From the NCBI GenBank assembly GCA_947453445.1, contig CANGGP010000017.1, forward strand, positions 1 through 52,452: 52,452 bases of DNA, in the 5' to 3' direction. Below, piece after piece: positions 26,096 to 35,797 of the stretch (positions are counted from its first letter, which is position 1; every line of letters begins with the position of its first letter). The DNA comes from Sphingobacteriaceae bacterium. GTDB lineage: Bacteria > Bacteroidota > Bacteroidia > B-17B0 > Aurantibacillaceae. A program made the translations under genes and the position numbers. Under the pieces are notes generated by a model. That model had not been told where the DNA came from, made no database searches, and saw only the letters and a list, made by a program, of their open reading frames with translations.

Positions 26096-27052
26096 CTAAT
26101 GTAAATACATGCGTTTTGTGATAATTGTTTCGGCCATTTTATTGTATTGCTGTTGCGTAAAGCGACAGCGACAAGTGTAAAATGACATAAAATTATCCAA
26201 AGGTGGGGTGTAAAAATCACCTTTGCCATCCTTCACGCCGCCATTGTAATCGCACATTACATGGTTGCGATTATAACTTGTGTTAGCAGGGTATGGATCC
26301 GCTTCGGTATCACACAAACCATCGCCATACAATGCACAATTGCTGCCATCTACAAATTCGTTTGAATTTATCGCTAATCCACTTGATTGTATTGGTGGGG
26401 GTGGACTTGCAGGTGTTCCATTAATTTCGGCGTGGGTGTGGTCGAGTCCGAAAAAATGACCAAAAGCATGTGCTAAATCAGCACCGGGTGGGGCATCAAG
26501 AATGCTCACCACCATGTTTTTTGGGTTGGCACTTGAAGGTTCATCAGGTTTATAGCTGTAATCCAATTGGCATTTGGAATAATTGGTTGTTGAAACCAAG
26601 TATAAATTAATGGTGTTTTCGGTTGAAAAATTGGCGTAAACAACATCATCCACGGTTGCGTTTTTCCATTTTTCATATTCCCAATTTGGAATGACCACTG
26701 TTCGGCAATGTTCGAATGAAACGCAAATGCGTTTAAAAAGGTTGTTTAAATAATTTATTTTTTGAGGAATGTAGGTGTTGTTGATGACATTCAGACTGCT
26801 AGAGGCAATAGTCATGCTGTAATTTTCAAAAACATATACCACGATGGAGAATTTTTTGTTTAAACATGTATCATGGCGAATGCTTGAAAGGTAAACAGAT
26901 TGCGTGTTTGCAGACGCTACGTTTTTTGACTTAGGATTTTGCACGGTATTTGCATGATCGCTTTGGTTGTTTGTGTTTAGTTTGTTTTGCGCAATGAAAA
27001 ACATAGAACAGAAACTAAAAAGTAGGATGAGTTTATTTTTAAATTGGGCCAC
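26096..27052 (-). CDS. Pappalysin-like (M43) protein lacking the catalytic glutamate
   Basis: About 318 residues if it starts at the GTG at 27052, which gives a clean signal peptide (MAQFKNKLILLFSFCSMFFIAQ); an ATG at 27097 is also possible but would leave only nine bases to the divergent gene's ATG and cross its promoter. The C-terminal half resembles the M43 (PAPP-A/cytophagalysin) family: the zinc region reads LAHAFGHFFGLDHTH where active enzymes have HExxHxxGxxH, so Ala replaces the catalytic Glu (codon 26465-26467). The Cys-rich GLCDTEADPYP, VMCDYNG and the Met-turn DNFMSFYTCRCRFTQQQ follow. The three His that bind zinc are kept. It is probably an inactive or altered enzyme. There is no T9SS sorting domain. 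Confidence 0.75.
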   Translation of the reverse strand: MAQFKNKLILLFSFCSMFFIAQNKLNTNNQSDHANTVQNPKSKNVASANTQSVYLSSIRHDTCLNKKFSIVVYVFENYSMTIASSSLNVINNTYIPQKINYLNNLFKRICVSFEHCRTVVIPNWEYEKWKNATVDDVVYANFSTENTINLYLVSTTNYSKCQLDYSYKPDEPSSANPKNMVVSILDAPPGADLAHAFGHFFGLDHTHAEINGTPASPPPPIQSSGLAINSNEFVDGSNCALYGDGLCDTEADPYPANTSYNRNHVMCDYNGGVKDGKGDFYTPPLDNFMSFYTCRCRFTQQQYNKMAETIITKRMYLH

Positions 27053-27072
27053 AGAACAATGAATTATTTTTT

Positions 27073-27080
27073 TATCTTTG
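27073..27080 (+). promoter_or_regulatory. -7 promoter element of the PKD protein/PorP/OmpA operon
   Basis: TATCTTTG matches TAnnTTTG and lies 26 bases upstream of the ATG at 27107. No clear -33 TTG is seen. Confidence 0.5.
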
Positions 27081-27106
27081 AAAGTAAATATATTCATTTT
27101 TTCAAA

Positions 27107-30100
27107 ATGTCCTTGCAAAAACCTAGCCTCTTTTTTTTGATTCTTATTTTTGGCTTGGTTGCAAAACTCCAATCACAAATTGTAGCCTCAGCCACAGCGG
27201 GTTGTGCTCCTTTGTCGGTTCTTTTTTCAGGACCGGCAGGCGCGACCAATGTTTTGTGGAATTTGGGCACGGGTATTGGTACATCCACCTTGGCAACGCC
27301 AAATCCGGTGTATAATTCAGCAGGTGTGTATAATGTTACCTTTTCGGGCATTGTAAACGGGTCGCCGGTAAATTATTCGAAACAAATTACAGTATACGCA
27401 AGCCCTACTGGTAATTTCTCCTATATTTTGCCGGGCTCACATTGTGCTCCGATGACGGTTACTTTTAGCGCCAATGGTGGCAATGCAGGCAGCACCTATA
27501 ACTATTCATATGGTGATTTAACCTCCAGTCCGGGTATGGGCAATACCATGGTGCATACTTATAATTTTGTGGGTAATTATTTTCCGGGTGTTGTAATCGT
27601 TGATGGCAGCACAGGTTGCACGGGCACAGCCAGTCCTATGTCATCACCAAGCGTGGTGGTGTCTGCTAGTCCGAATGTGGTGATAAGTTCAAGCCAAGGT
27701 TTTATGGGCTGTAATCCTCCTTTCAGCACCAATTTAACGGGTTCTTTGTCATCAGGTTCATCGAATGCCTTGCCATTAAGTTTTAATTGGAACATTGGGG
27801 GCGGTAGTCCGGGTTCTTCCAATTTACCAACACCCGGTGCAGTGTCGTTTGGTGCAGGACAGAATACTGTTACATTAATGATTACTGATAACAACAGTTG
27901 TAGTAATAGTGCGAGTGTTGTTGTGACCGTTTCTACGCCTTCTCTTTCAGTTTTGGCTAGTCCGAGTGTATGTTCGAATTCAGGTATTACTTTAACTGTT
28001 AATGCCACGCATTCACCGGTGAACTGGATTTCAAGTACGGGTCCTTCGCCTACAACCAGCTCTATTTTACCGAGCGGAGTGAGTTCTACAATGGCAGTTG
28101 GTGCTTATACAAATGGTGGGTTTAAAACATATACAGTTTCAATCTATCCCGGTGGCGTTTGTCCACCTGTGGTGACTACAGGTACTATTTTTGTTGAGAA
28201 TGTGATTGCCAGTTACACAACCATTAGTACCGTTACGCCACCTGTGGTTTTGTGTACCTCACCGGGCACATTTAATCTTGTGAATACTTCTTCAGTGAAC
28301 AATGGCAGTTCATTGTCATTTATTTGGTCAACGAGCCCGGGCACGAGTACTTGGCCTTATAATGCCATTGCTCCAACCTCTACGGCTTCTACAAACCCGA
28401 GTTTGAGTCCTACCTTTACAATGACGCAAAACAGTCTTAATCCCTATACTTGTTATGATCAATTTTCACCAGGTGTTTTATTAACGGCCACATCCAATTC
28501 TCCACTGCAATGTTCTGCAGCTTCAACAATTTGGTGGGGTATGTATAATCTTTGGCGGCCTAGTGCATGGTTTAATAAATCGAAACAAGAAGGCTGTGCA
28601 CCTTTAAGTATAAATATTCGGGATAGTTCTTCAAATTGTAGTAATCCAAGTAATCCGATCACCGGATACACAATGTATTTGGGTGGTTCGCCTCCAACAA
28701 CATCTGTTGGCACGACGCCAAATTTTACATTAAACCATGTTTTTACTAATCCGGGCACATACCCTGTTTATTTACAAATTACAACATCTTTGGGTTGTGT
28801 GTCAAATTCATACACCGATATAATTACTGTTGCCAGCCAACCAACCTTATCGGGTTCAGTTGCACTGAGCAGTGTATGTGCGGGGGTACCCGTCACCATC
28901 AACATGAATGGCACAGTGAATACTGTTGGTACTTCTTCAACGGTTAATCATTGGCATGTAACAACCGACAATGGTTATTTTTCGGGATGTGTTACCAATG
29001 CGAATCCAAGTTATCCATTTACGCACACCGGCACACACACCATTGGCGTAACGGGCTACCAGAGCGGCTGTTCATCGGGGGTAACAGTTTTGCCGCAAAC
29101 CATCACAGTGAAGGGGCCATTTGGGCAAACGCGATTCGAAACCACGTGTACGGGCAATCGAAAATCGGTTAACTTCTATACTTATTTACAAGATGTTCAA
29201 TCGGCGGTTTTAAATTTTGGTGATAACACGAGTGCAAGCTTGCTCGGAGCGCCGGGCTCCACGGCTTATTTGACATCAACACATACTTATTCGGCCAGTG
29301 GCAATTATACTGTATCATTGGTTTCTACAGGACCAGCCGCCAACGGTTGCGGACCGCGAACTTTCACCACTGTTGTGAAAATAAGGCAACCGGATGCCAA
29401 TATTATTTTTAACGGCATTGCCATACCAACCTTACCTGCAGCCATGGCTTGTGTAACCGATACTTATAATTTTACTGCCTCTACATCCATTGATGTTGCC
29501 GCTAATTGTCGCACCGGTTATGTTTGGAATTTGAAAACACCAACTTACACCATGCCTACTTTTGAAAATTCTTTGCCGGAGTTAAAATACAGTGCCAGTC
29601 AGATTTTGTATTTTCATACCAATCCACCTCCAACGCCCGGTTTACCGCCACCTTTCACTATTTTTGACACCATTTCGCATGATCGATTTTTAACCGCGGG
29701 CATATACACCATCAGTTTAACAGTGCGTGATGACAATGAATGTACCGATACCGAAACCAAAACATTCCGCATCAGTTCAGCTGCACCTGAGTTTACTTTC
29801 AATGCTAATCCCGTTTGTTTATCAGCCGGTTCGGTACAAGTGATCAATAATACGCAGGGTATTCAAATTTTTCCTGATGTGATTACTGGTTATACAATCA
29901 ATTTTGGGGACGGCTTGGCTTCATTATCGAATACAAATGCGGCCTGGAGTCCTACATACGGCTACCAGTATGCCTTTCCACCGAGTCAGGTGTTTAATGT
30001 AACCATGACCGGCTCTAACAATTTGGGCTGTATTGGGGCCACCACACGCACTTTGCAAGTGAACAATCCTGTGCCCGGTTTGCATCCTGTGAATCCGGCT

Positions 30101-31936
30101 GATTATTTCCCTTGTTTAAAAAAGGGTTCAACCAGCACCGTCAATTTTACTGCCAATCCGGGATATTTAACGTACACAGTTAATTTTGGTGATCCTCCAG
30201 GCACTTCGCCAAGCCAAACCATGACGGTTTTTAGCAATGTGCCCCATGTGTATTCTCAACCCGGCACTTACATGGCTAGTTTAACCGTGGTTGACAATGG
30301 TGCTTGTAAAGCCACAGAAGTAAAGACCATAACGGTTATCGGGCAAGCGACAGCATCCATTCACTTTTTAAATGATTTAAACAAATTTTGTGTCAATGAT
30401 GTATTGATTGCCAATAGTAATACCAGTTTATTTGTAACGCCTATGACCAATACTTTGTGGACCTTTACCGGTTTGCAATCGAATACCAATATTGTGACGC
30501 AAAATTTACCGAATGTAGGGGCTTATCAAATTTCTTTGAATGTTACATGGAACGGTTATTGCCCGAGTTCAGATACACAAATGGTTTATGTGTCGGATCC
30601 TAAAGCAAAATTGGAATTGGATAAAAATATATTTTGTTTAGGCGATGAAATACATGTTCGTATAAAAGACACATCGAGTGTAGGCGTTTGGCAATGGGCT
30701 TTTGGAGATAATGTGCCGCAAACGCCGGTTGTGGTGGGTACTTTTTCAGCCAATTTTGTTCCCAATCCATATCCATATACCTACAATATTTATCCTAACA
30801 ATGGGCAAGAAGGCAAAACCTTACTCACTTTATTTTATTATGGCATGGGGCAAACATGTAAACGGCAAGATACCATTTCGCTGTTTGTGATTAAAGTGGA
30901 TTCGGATTTTGATCAGAGTGATCATCTTTATAAACATTGTGCAGGGCTGGGGGATGAGTTTTTAGCGAACTTTGTTAATCCTTATAAACTGCCGCTAAAA
31001 TTTGATTGGGATTTTGCCGGCACCAAAAAAACCGGCGGACCAAAAGCCAGTCACACCTTTACACAATCGGGTATAGTACCCATCACTTTAACTGTTACCA
31101 ACACCGATTATGGTTGTAAATCAGTGTCGGTTAAAAATATGACCATTTTACCATTGCCAAAAGCATTTTTACACATCGGTGATACCATTTGTCCGAATGA
31201 TACCTTTGCCATTAGCGGTTCGGGTACTGCGGGATTTGGTAGTTCGGTAAAAGGGGTATTGAAGTATACCACACATCAAGATTCGGTTAAATTTAATTCA
31301 CAAAATACCTTTACAACATTGGGTACAGCCAGCATCACTACCACTTATTCTTTGTCGATTGTTGACGATAACGGTTGTAAGAGTGAAGCTGCAGTTGACA
31401 GCGTATATGTGCGTGCCAAGCCTAACATTATGCATTGGGATACAACGGTGATTATTGGTGAGCAAGTGCCCATTAATGCCTACATCGATAAAAACTACAC
31501 TTACACATGGTCTCCCGTGTTTCAAGGTTTGTCGTGTGTAAATTGTTACAATCCAATTTCGAGTACCACAGTTAGTTTAACTTATACTTTAATTGCAGAA
31601 GATTCGCCATTGGTTTGTTATACCACTTATCATACGTTTACAGTAAACATCAATCCAAAAACAAGCATTGATGTGCCAAGTGCATTTACACCCAACGGCG
31701 ATGGCATTAATGACGTAGTATATGTAGGAGGATGGGGCATTAGAAAATTGAATTATTTTAAAATATTTAATCGGTGGGGGCAATTGTTATTCCAATCAAA
31801 TGATGTAAAAGTGGGTTGGGATGGTAAGTTTGAAGGTATTCCTCAAAACATGGAAACTTATGTTTATGAAGTATCGGTTGAAACCTATTTAGATACAACG
31901 CTTTCGAAATCCGGCACCATAAAAATTCTGCGTTAG
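27107..31936 (+). CDS. Giant PKD-repeat surface protein with type B T9SS sorting domain
   Basis: A 1609-residue exported protein. Signal peptide 1-24 (MSLQKPSLFFLILIFGLVAKLQSQ). The body consists of many PKD/Ig-like domains, recognisable by phrases such as NLGTGIGTST, INFGDGLASLS, VNFGDPPGTSPSQ, AFGDNVPQTP, FDWDFAGTKKTG, each followed by HTYS/HVFTNPGTY/ITLTVT. The last 90 residues are the gliding-motility-associated C-terminal (CHU_C) domain: VPSAFTPNGDGINDVVYVGG, LNYFKIFNRWGQLLF, VGWDGKFEGIPQ, YVYEVSV. This is the type B T9SS signal, whose export depends on SprF-like proteins; the next gene encodes one. The likely role is adhesion or gliding. Its TAG overlaps the next gene's GTG by one base. 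Confidence 0.92.
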   Translation: MSLQKPSLFFLILIFGLVAKLQSQIVASATAGCAPLSVLFSGPAGATNVLWNLGTGIGTSTLATPNPVYNSAGVYNVTFSGIVNGSPVNYSKQITVYASPTGNFSYILPGSHCAPMTVTFSANGGNAGSTYNYSYGDLTSSPGMGNTMVHTYNFVGNYFPGVVIVDGSTGCTGTASPMSSPSVVVSASPNVVISSSQGFMGCNPPFSTNLTGSLSSGSSNALPLSFNWNIGGGSPGSSNLPTPGAVSFGAGQNTVTLMITDNNSCSNSASVVVTVSTPSLSVLASPSVCSNSGITLTVNATHSPVNWISSTGPSPTTSSILPSGVSSTMAVGAYTNGGFKTYTVSIYPGGVCPPVVTTGTIFVENVIASYTTISTVTPPVVLCTSPGTFNLVNTSSVNNGSSLSFIWSTSPGTSTWPYNAIAPTSTASTNPSLSPTFTMTQNSLNPYTCYDQFSPGVLLTATSNSPLQCSAASTIWWGMYNLWRPSAWFNKSKQEGCAPLSINIRDSSSNCSNPSNPITGYTMYLGGSPPTTSVGTTPNFTLNHVFTNPGTYPVYLQITTSLGCVSNSYTDIITVASQPTLSGSVALSSVCAGVPVTINMNGTVNTVGTSSTVNHWHVTTDNGYFSGCVTNANPSYPFTHTGTHTIGVTGYQSGCSSGVTVLPQTITVKGPFGQTRFETTCTGNRKSVNFYTYLQDVQSAVLNFGDNTSASLLGAPGSTAYLTSTHTYSASGNYTVSLVSTGPAANGCGPRTFTTVVKIRQPDANIIFNGIAIPTLPAAMACVTDTYNFTASTSIDVAANCRTGYVWNLKTPTYTMPTFENSLPELKYSASQILYFHTNPPPTPGLPPPFTIFDTISHDRFLTAGIYTISLTVRDDNECTDTETKTFRISSAAPEFTFNANPVCLSAGSVQVINNTQGIQIFPDVITGYTINFGDGLASLSNTNAAWSPTYGYQYAFPPSQVFNVTMTGSNNLGCIGATTRTLQVNNPVPGLHPVNPADYFPCLKKGSTSTVNFTANPGYLTYTVNFGDPPGTSPSQTMTVFSNVPHVYSQPGTYMASLTVVDNGACKATEVKTITVIGQATASIHFLNDLNKFCVNDVLIANSNTSLFVTPMTNTLWTFTGLQSNTNIVTQNLPNVGAYQISLNVTWNGYCPSSDTQMVYVSDPKAKLELDKNIFCLGDEIHVRIKDTSSVGVWQWAFGDNVPQTPVVVGTFSANFVPNPYPYTYNIYPNNGQEGKTLLTLFYYGMGQTCKRQDTISLFVIKVDSDFDQSDHLYKHCAGLGDEFLANFVNPYKLPLKFDWDFAGTKKTGGPKASHTFTQSGIVPITLTVTNTDYGCKSVSVKNMTILPLPKAFLHIGDTICPNDTFAISGSGTAGFGSSVKGVLKYTTHQDSVKFNSQNTFTTLGTASITTTYSLSIVDDNGCKSEAAVDSVYVRAKPNIMHWDTTVIIGEQVPINAYIDKNYTYTWSPVFQGLSCVNCYNPISSTTVSLTYTLIAEDSPLVCYTTYHTFTVNINPKTSIDVPSAFTPNGDGINDVVYVGGWGIRKLNYFKIFNRWGQLLFQSNDVKVGWDGKFEGIPQNMETYVYEVSVETYLDTTLSKSGTIKILR

Positions 31937-32946
31937 TGACTTCTTTACATAAATATGCGCTTTTGTGGCTTTGCTTTTTTGTACTTAGCAGTAAGGGGCA
32001 AGATGTGCATTTTAGTCAGTATTATTTATCACCCTTGTCGTTGAATCCGGCCAATACCGGTAATTACAGAGGTGACTATCGTTTTTTTGGAAACTACCGT
32101 AATCAGTGGCGCGAAATCAATAAGGCATACAATACCATGTCGGTTGGCGGTGACATGAATTTTTTTCCGCGCAACAAACAGTACTCGGCAGGAATTATAT
32201 TGATTAACGATAAATCGGGTGGCAATTTGCAAGTGAATAAAATTATGGGCTCATTTGCCAGGCATTACAAATGGGGCAACAATAAATTGCATTTGGGAAT
32301 TCAACCCGGTATGGTGATTAAAACCATTGATTTTAATGCCAATACTTTTCCGAATCAATTAAACTGGACCAAAGGTAGCTTTGACAATACTTTGCCTAAC
32401 AACGAAGCCTTTAGCAGTCAGGTGCACAGTTATTTTGATTTGAATGCAGGGGCGAGTTTTTCTCGTAAAATGGGTAAGGTAGAGCCGGAAGTAGGGCTAA
32501 CCCTTTTTCACTTAACGCAACCCAATGAAAGTTTTTTTGGTCAAAATACAAGTTTAGATATTCGGCAAGGGTACAATGTGGCTTTAAGTTATAGTGTTAG
32601 CAACAGTTTTATTTTAAAATTGCATAGTTTATATGGATATACTACGAAAGCGAGTGATTGGGTGAGTGGGGCCAATGTGGAGTATGTTTTAAGTAGGGAT
32701 GCCTTTTTCGAGAATTCGCTGTTTGGCGGCTTAATGTGGCGAAGCGGTATTGGCCGAAATTCGGATGCCGGTATTGCGACTGTGGGCATGAACATTGGGC
32801 ATTATACTTTGGGTTTTAGTTACGACATCACTTTTTCAACGCTAAAAACTGCAGTGAATAGTAGGGGCGCATTTGAATTGGCATTTATTTATCGGGCCAA
32901 GAGCACGCGCTTGGTTAAAAAATTGATTCCTTGTGAGCGGTATTAG
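31936..32946 (+). CDS. PorP/SprF-family T9SS outer membrane protein
   Basis: A 336-residue beta-barrel protein with an N-terminal signal (ends SSKGQ). The conserved start of the mature protein is DVHFSQYYLSPLSLNPANTGNYRGDYRFFGNYRNQWREI, which is the PorP/SprF family signature. Later segments (FALGxQ-like LHLGIQPGMV, LNAGASFSRK, LTLFHLTQPN) are alternating beta-strands, ending AFIYRAK. SprF-like proteins are needed for secretion or anchoring of type B cargo; this one is encoded directly after such cargo, with overlapping stop and start (TAGTG). The GTG start is forced by the overlap. Confidence 0.92.
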   Translation: MTSLHKYALLWLCFFVLSSKGQDVHFSQYYLSPLSLNPANTGNYRGDYRFFGNYRNQWREINKAYNTMSVGGDMNFFPRNKQYSAGIILINDKSGGNLQVNKIMGSFARHYKWGNNKLHLGIQPGMVIKTIDFNANTFPNQLNWTKGSFDNTLPNNEAFSSQVHSYFDLNAGASFSRKMGKVEPEVGLTLFHLTQPNESFFGQNTSLDIRQGYNVALSYSVSNSFILKLHSLYGYTTKASDWVSGANVEYVLSRDAFFENSLFGGLMWRSGIGRNSDAGIATVGMNIGHYTLGFSYDITFSTLKTAVNSRGAFELAFIYRAKSTRLVKKLIPCERY

Positions 32947-34945
32947 GTGGATGATCATATTTGTTTTGGTTGGTTTTGGTGTGCAAGCCCAAAGCACCGA
33001 GCAGCTTATAAAAGAAAGCGAAGCACATGTTTTGAAAAAACTGGGAAAAAATGCCTTGAAACAAAATGACCCGAATGCGGCGATCCAATTTTTTGAAGCT
33101 TATCTTAAAGTGAACAAAACAGATTATGAGGCCAATTATTTATTGGCTGCTGCTTATTATGAAGTTCGCAATTATGAAAAAGCAAAATCTAATTTTTTAA
33201 CGGTTTATAAAAATCAGAAGTCGCGCACGGGTGATGCCCTTTTTTACGCTGCGCAAATGATGAAATCGGTTGGTAAATATGATTCTGCCAAATTGGATTT
33301 TGAAAAATTTAAAAAAGAATACAAAGGTTTTAACAAGGCTTTAAAAAAGCAGGCAGGACTAGAAATTAATTTTTGTGATTCAATCCAAAAATTGGGTAAG
33401 GATACTTATAAAACAGTGGTAACGCGTCTCGACAGCTCTATTAACAAAGTAAACAGCGAAAGCGCACCTTTGTTTTTAAGCGACAATCAAATGATTTTTT
33501 CATCGCTTCGTACCAATGGCAAGGAGTATATCTACGAAGACGATAGTTTGGCGGCGAAGAAAAGAAAAATTTATTGGGCAGAAAAAAAGTCGGGGAAATG
33601 GTTGTTTAAAGGAGAATTCGGGTCTGTGTTAAATGACGAGCAATTTAATGTTGGTAATCCTGCCTTTAGTGCCGATAAAAAACGTTTGTATTTTACACGC
33701 TGTAAAGCCAACAATGAAGGCGAGATGGTGTGTGCCATTTACATGACAGAAAAAACAGGCGACAAATGGTCGGAGCCGGAAAAATTACCTTATCCAATTA
33801 ATCAGCGTAAGAGTACTTCTACCATGCCTGCCATTGGCATTGACCCGGTTAAAGGAACGGATGTGATTTATTTTGTAAGCAATCGCCGTGGCGGTAAAGG
33901 TGGCTTTGATATTTGGTATAGCAGCTACGACAAAAAGCACAAAGAATTTAAGGAACCAAAAAATGCCGGCTCAAAAATAAATACACAAGGCAATGAGATG
34001 AGTCCATTTTTCGATAACGAAACGCATAGCTTGTATTTTAGTTCGAATGATTTGCCCGGCTTGGGTGGATATGATGTTTACAAAGCTGCCAGCGACGGAA
34101 AACGTTGGGTAAGCGTTGAAAACCTTGGTAAGCCGTTTAATTCAGGTGCCGATGATATTTATTTTAGCATCAGCGGTAAACACGATGAAGGTTTTTTTGT
34201 GAGTAATCGCAAAGGTGGAGCAGCATTGGCAAACGCAACTTGCTGCGACGATATATACCATTATAAAATTAAGGAATCGATTTTTGTGAAACTTAAGGGG
34301 GCCATTGCCGATAATACTAAAAAACCATTGGCCAATGCCAAAGTTGAAATTTACAGTGTAGATAAAAATACCAAAGAAAAATTTTTACTTAAAACCGTTA
34401 CCACCGACAGTTTGGGCAATTATACAAGTTATTTAGAGCCCAATAAATTGTATGAAGTGGTGGTAAAGAAAAAAGAATTTTTGGGTAAGAGTGAATCTGT
34501 TAGTACTGTGGGATTTAGCGCCGGACAAGAGATGGTGAAAAAAACCAAGGTGGAGAAAAAACCGGTTAATCCAATTGCCTTACCAAACATTAATTATGAA
34601 TTTAACAGCGCCGAATTGGATAAAAAAGCCAAACGCACCATTGATAGTTTGGTGTTGACCTTTTTGAACTTGAATCCCACTTTAATTATTGAATTGCATT
34701 CGCATACCGACAGTAAAGGAAATGATGAATTCAATATGGATTTGTCGCAACGCCGCGCAGAAAGCATTGTGAATTATTTAATTAAAAAAGGCATTTCAAG
34801 AAAACGATTGGTGGCCATAGGTTTTGGCGAATCGCAACCCATTGCACCCAATCAGAAGCCCGATGGGAGTGATAGTCCCGAAGGCCGCGCCAAAAATCGC
34901 CGCACCGATATGAAGGTGATTGGTGAGTTGGAAGATGAGAAATGA
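32933..34945 (+). CDS. OmpA-family protein with TPR, PD40 and carboxypeptidase-like domains (PorE-like)
   Basis: About 670 residues. An exported N-terminus (ends VQAQ) is followed by TPR repeats (about 25-130, ANYLLAAAYYEVRNYEKAKSNF), a PD40/WD40-like beta-propeller (about 150-430, with APLFLSDNQMIFSSLRTNG, YFVSNRRGGKGGFDIWYS and YFSSNDLPGLGGYDVY), a carboxypeptidase-regulatory-like domain (about 445-530) and a C-terminal OmpA peptidoglycan-binding domain (YEFNSAELDKKAK, ELHSHTDSKG, NMDLSQRRAESIVNYL, GRAKNRRTDMKV). This domain order is that of PorE and related T9SS partners. The GTG at 32933 overlaps the previous gene by 14 bases; an ATG at 32951 would give a very short signal. Confidence 0.9.
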   Translation: MSGIRWMIIFVLVGFGVQAQSTEQLIKESEAHVLKKLGKNALKQNDPNAAIQFFEAYLKVNKTDYEANYLLAAAYYEVRNYEKAKSNFLTVYKNQKSRTGDALFYAAQMMKSVGKYDSAKLDFEKFKKEYKGFNKALKKQAGLEINFCDSIQKLGKDTYKTVVTRLDSSINKVNSESAPLFLSDNQMIFSSLRTNGKEYIYEDDSLAAKKRKIYWAEKKSGKWLFKGEFGSVLNDEQFNVGNPAFSADKKRLYFTRCKANNEGEMVCAIYMTEKTGDKWSEPEKLPYPINQRKSTSTMPAIGIDPVKGTDVIYFVSNRRGGKGGFDIWYSSYDKKHKEFKEPKNAGSKINTQGNEMSPFFDNETHSLYFSSNDLPGLGGYDVYKAASDGKRWVSVENLGKPFNSGADDIYFSISGKHDEGFFVSNRKGGAALANATCCDDIYHYKIKESIFVKLKGAIADNTKKPLANAKVEIYSVDKNTKEKFLLKTVTTDSLGNYTSYLEPNKLYEVVVKKKEFLGKSESVSTVGFSAGQEMVKKTKVEKKPVNPIALPNINYEFNSAELDKKAKRTIDSLVLTFLNLNPTLIIELHSHTDSKGNDEFNMDLSQRRAESIVNYLIKKGISRKRLVAIGFGESQPIAPNQKPDGSDSPEGRAKNRRTDMKVIGELEDEK

Positions 34946-34987
34946 CCTTTTCATAAAGAATTAAAAATTAAGAATTATAGTTGTGTC

Positions 34988-35689
34988 TTAAATTTTATTA
35001 TTATCGTCTTTTTTCAATGCCAGTGGACGCATCAATTCAAGGGCATTTTTAACCCATTTGTTTTTTTTCTTTTCAGCAGCGGCGCGGTCGTAATACTTTA
35101 AAGCCATTTCAAAATCGCCAACCCGACGGTACATATCACCTACTAAAAATAAATATGATGCTTTTTCATTTTCGTCGTATTCTTTCATTTGCACGGCTTG
35201 GTCGTAGTATTCAATTACCTTGCGTTGTAAATCTTTTCGTTTTTCTTTTAAAGAATCGTTCATGCGCAATTGGTATGATGCCACCAAATAAGCATAGGCA
35301 ATGTCGCGGTTATCGGCTTTTTGAATGCTTAATATTTCGCCTGCCATTTCGCATTGGCTCACTTCATCGAGTTTACGATCTTTTAAAGTCGCCACATAAT
35401 CAATGATGTACTTTAAAACATCTTCCTTGTATGTTTTTCTGAAATCTTCGATATAACCCGAGAAATGGCATTTTGGACAAGTATTGATAATCTGCTGATA
35501 ATAGTCGCCCATGGTGCCTGTTTTTTCCATGTCGGTGTATGAACCCCAAGTATTAAGACCGGTGGTGATTTTAAAGATTATTTTTTCGCCGTCAACAGGG
35601 CATACAACTGTGTCATTTTTGGTGATATTGGCTTTTAAGCCCACAGAAATTAGAATGAAGAAAAAAGCAAAACGTAGTTTGTTCGTCAT
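34988..35689 (-). CDS. DUF2225 protein with CxxC-type metal site and TPR-like repeats
   Basis: A 233-residue exported protein (signal MTNKLRFAFFFILISVGLKA). The sequence CPVDGEKI ... NTCPKCHFSGYIEDF provides two Cys pairs that probably bind zinc and defines DUF2225. The rest is helical with a TPR-like stretch near the end (ASYLFLVGDMYRRVGDFEMALKYYDRAA). The function is not known. The ATG at 35689 is chosen because the signal peptide begins there; the frame extends 13 codons further. Ends near the OmpA-family gene on the other strand. Confidence 0.78.
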   Translation of the reverse strand: MTNKLRFAFFFILISVGLKANITKNDTVVCPVDGEKIIFKITTGLNTWGSYTDMEKTGTMGDYYQQIINTCPKCHFSGYIEDFRKTYKEDVLKYIIDYVATLKDRKLDEVSQCEMAGEILSIQKADNRDIAYAYLVASYQLRMNDSLKEKRKDLQRKVIEYYDQAVQMKEYDENEKASYLFLVGDMYRRVGDFEMALKYYDRAAAEKKKNKWVKNALELMRPLALKKDDNNKI

Positions 35690-35797
35690 TTTTAATAAAG
35701 TTTGATTCATAAAGATAAATTTAAGCACTTATCTGAGATTATATACAAAACCTGCTTTTTTATTTTAACAAGGCTTGTTGATATTGTTCACGCGTAA

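Noticed and set aside
27107-31936. Repeated segments that could suggest a CRISPR or tandem repeat array
   Set aside because: The similarity is at the protein level (PKD domains) and not in regularly spaced identical DNA repeats.
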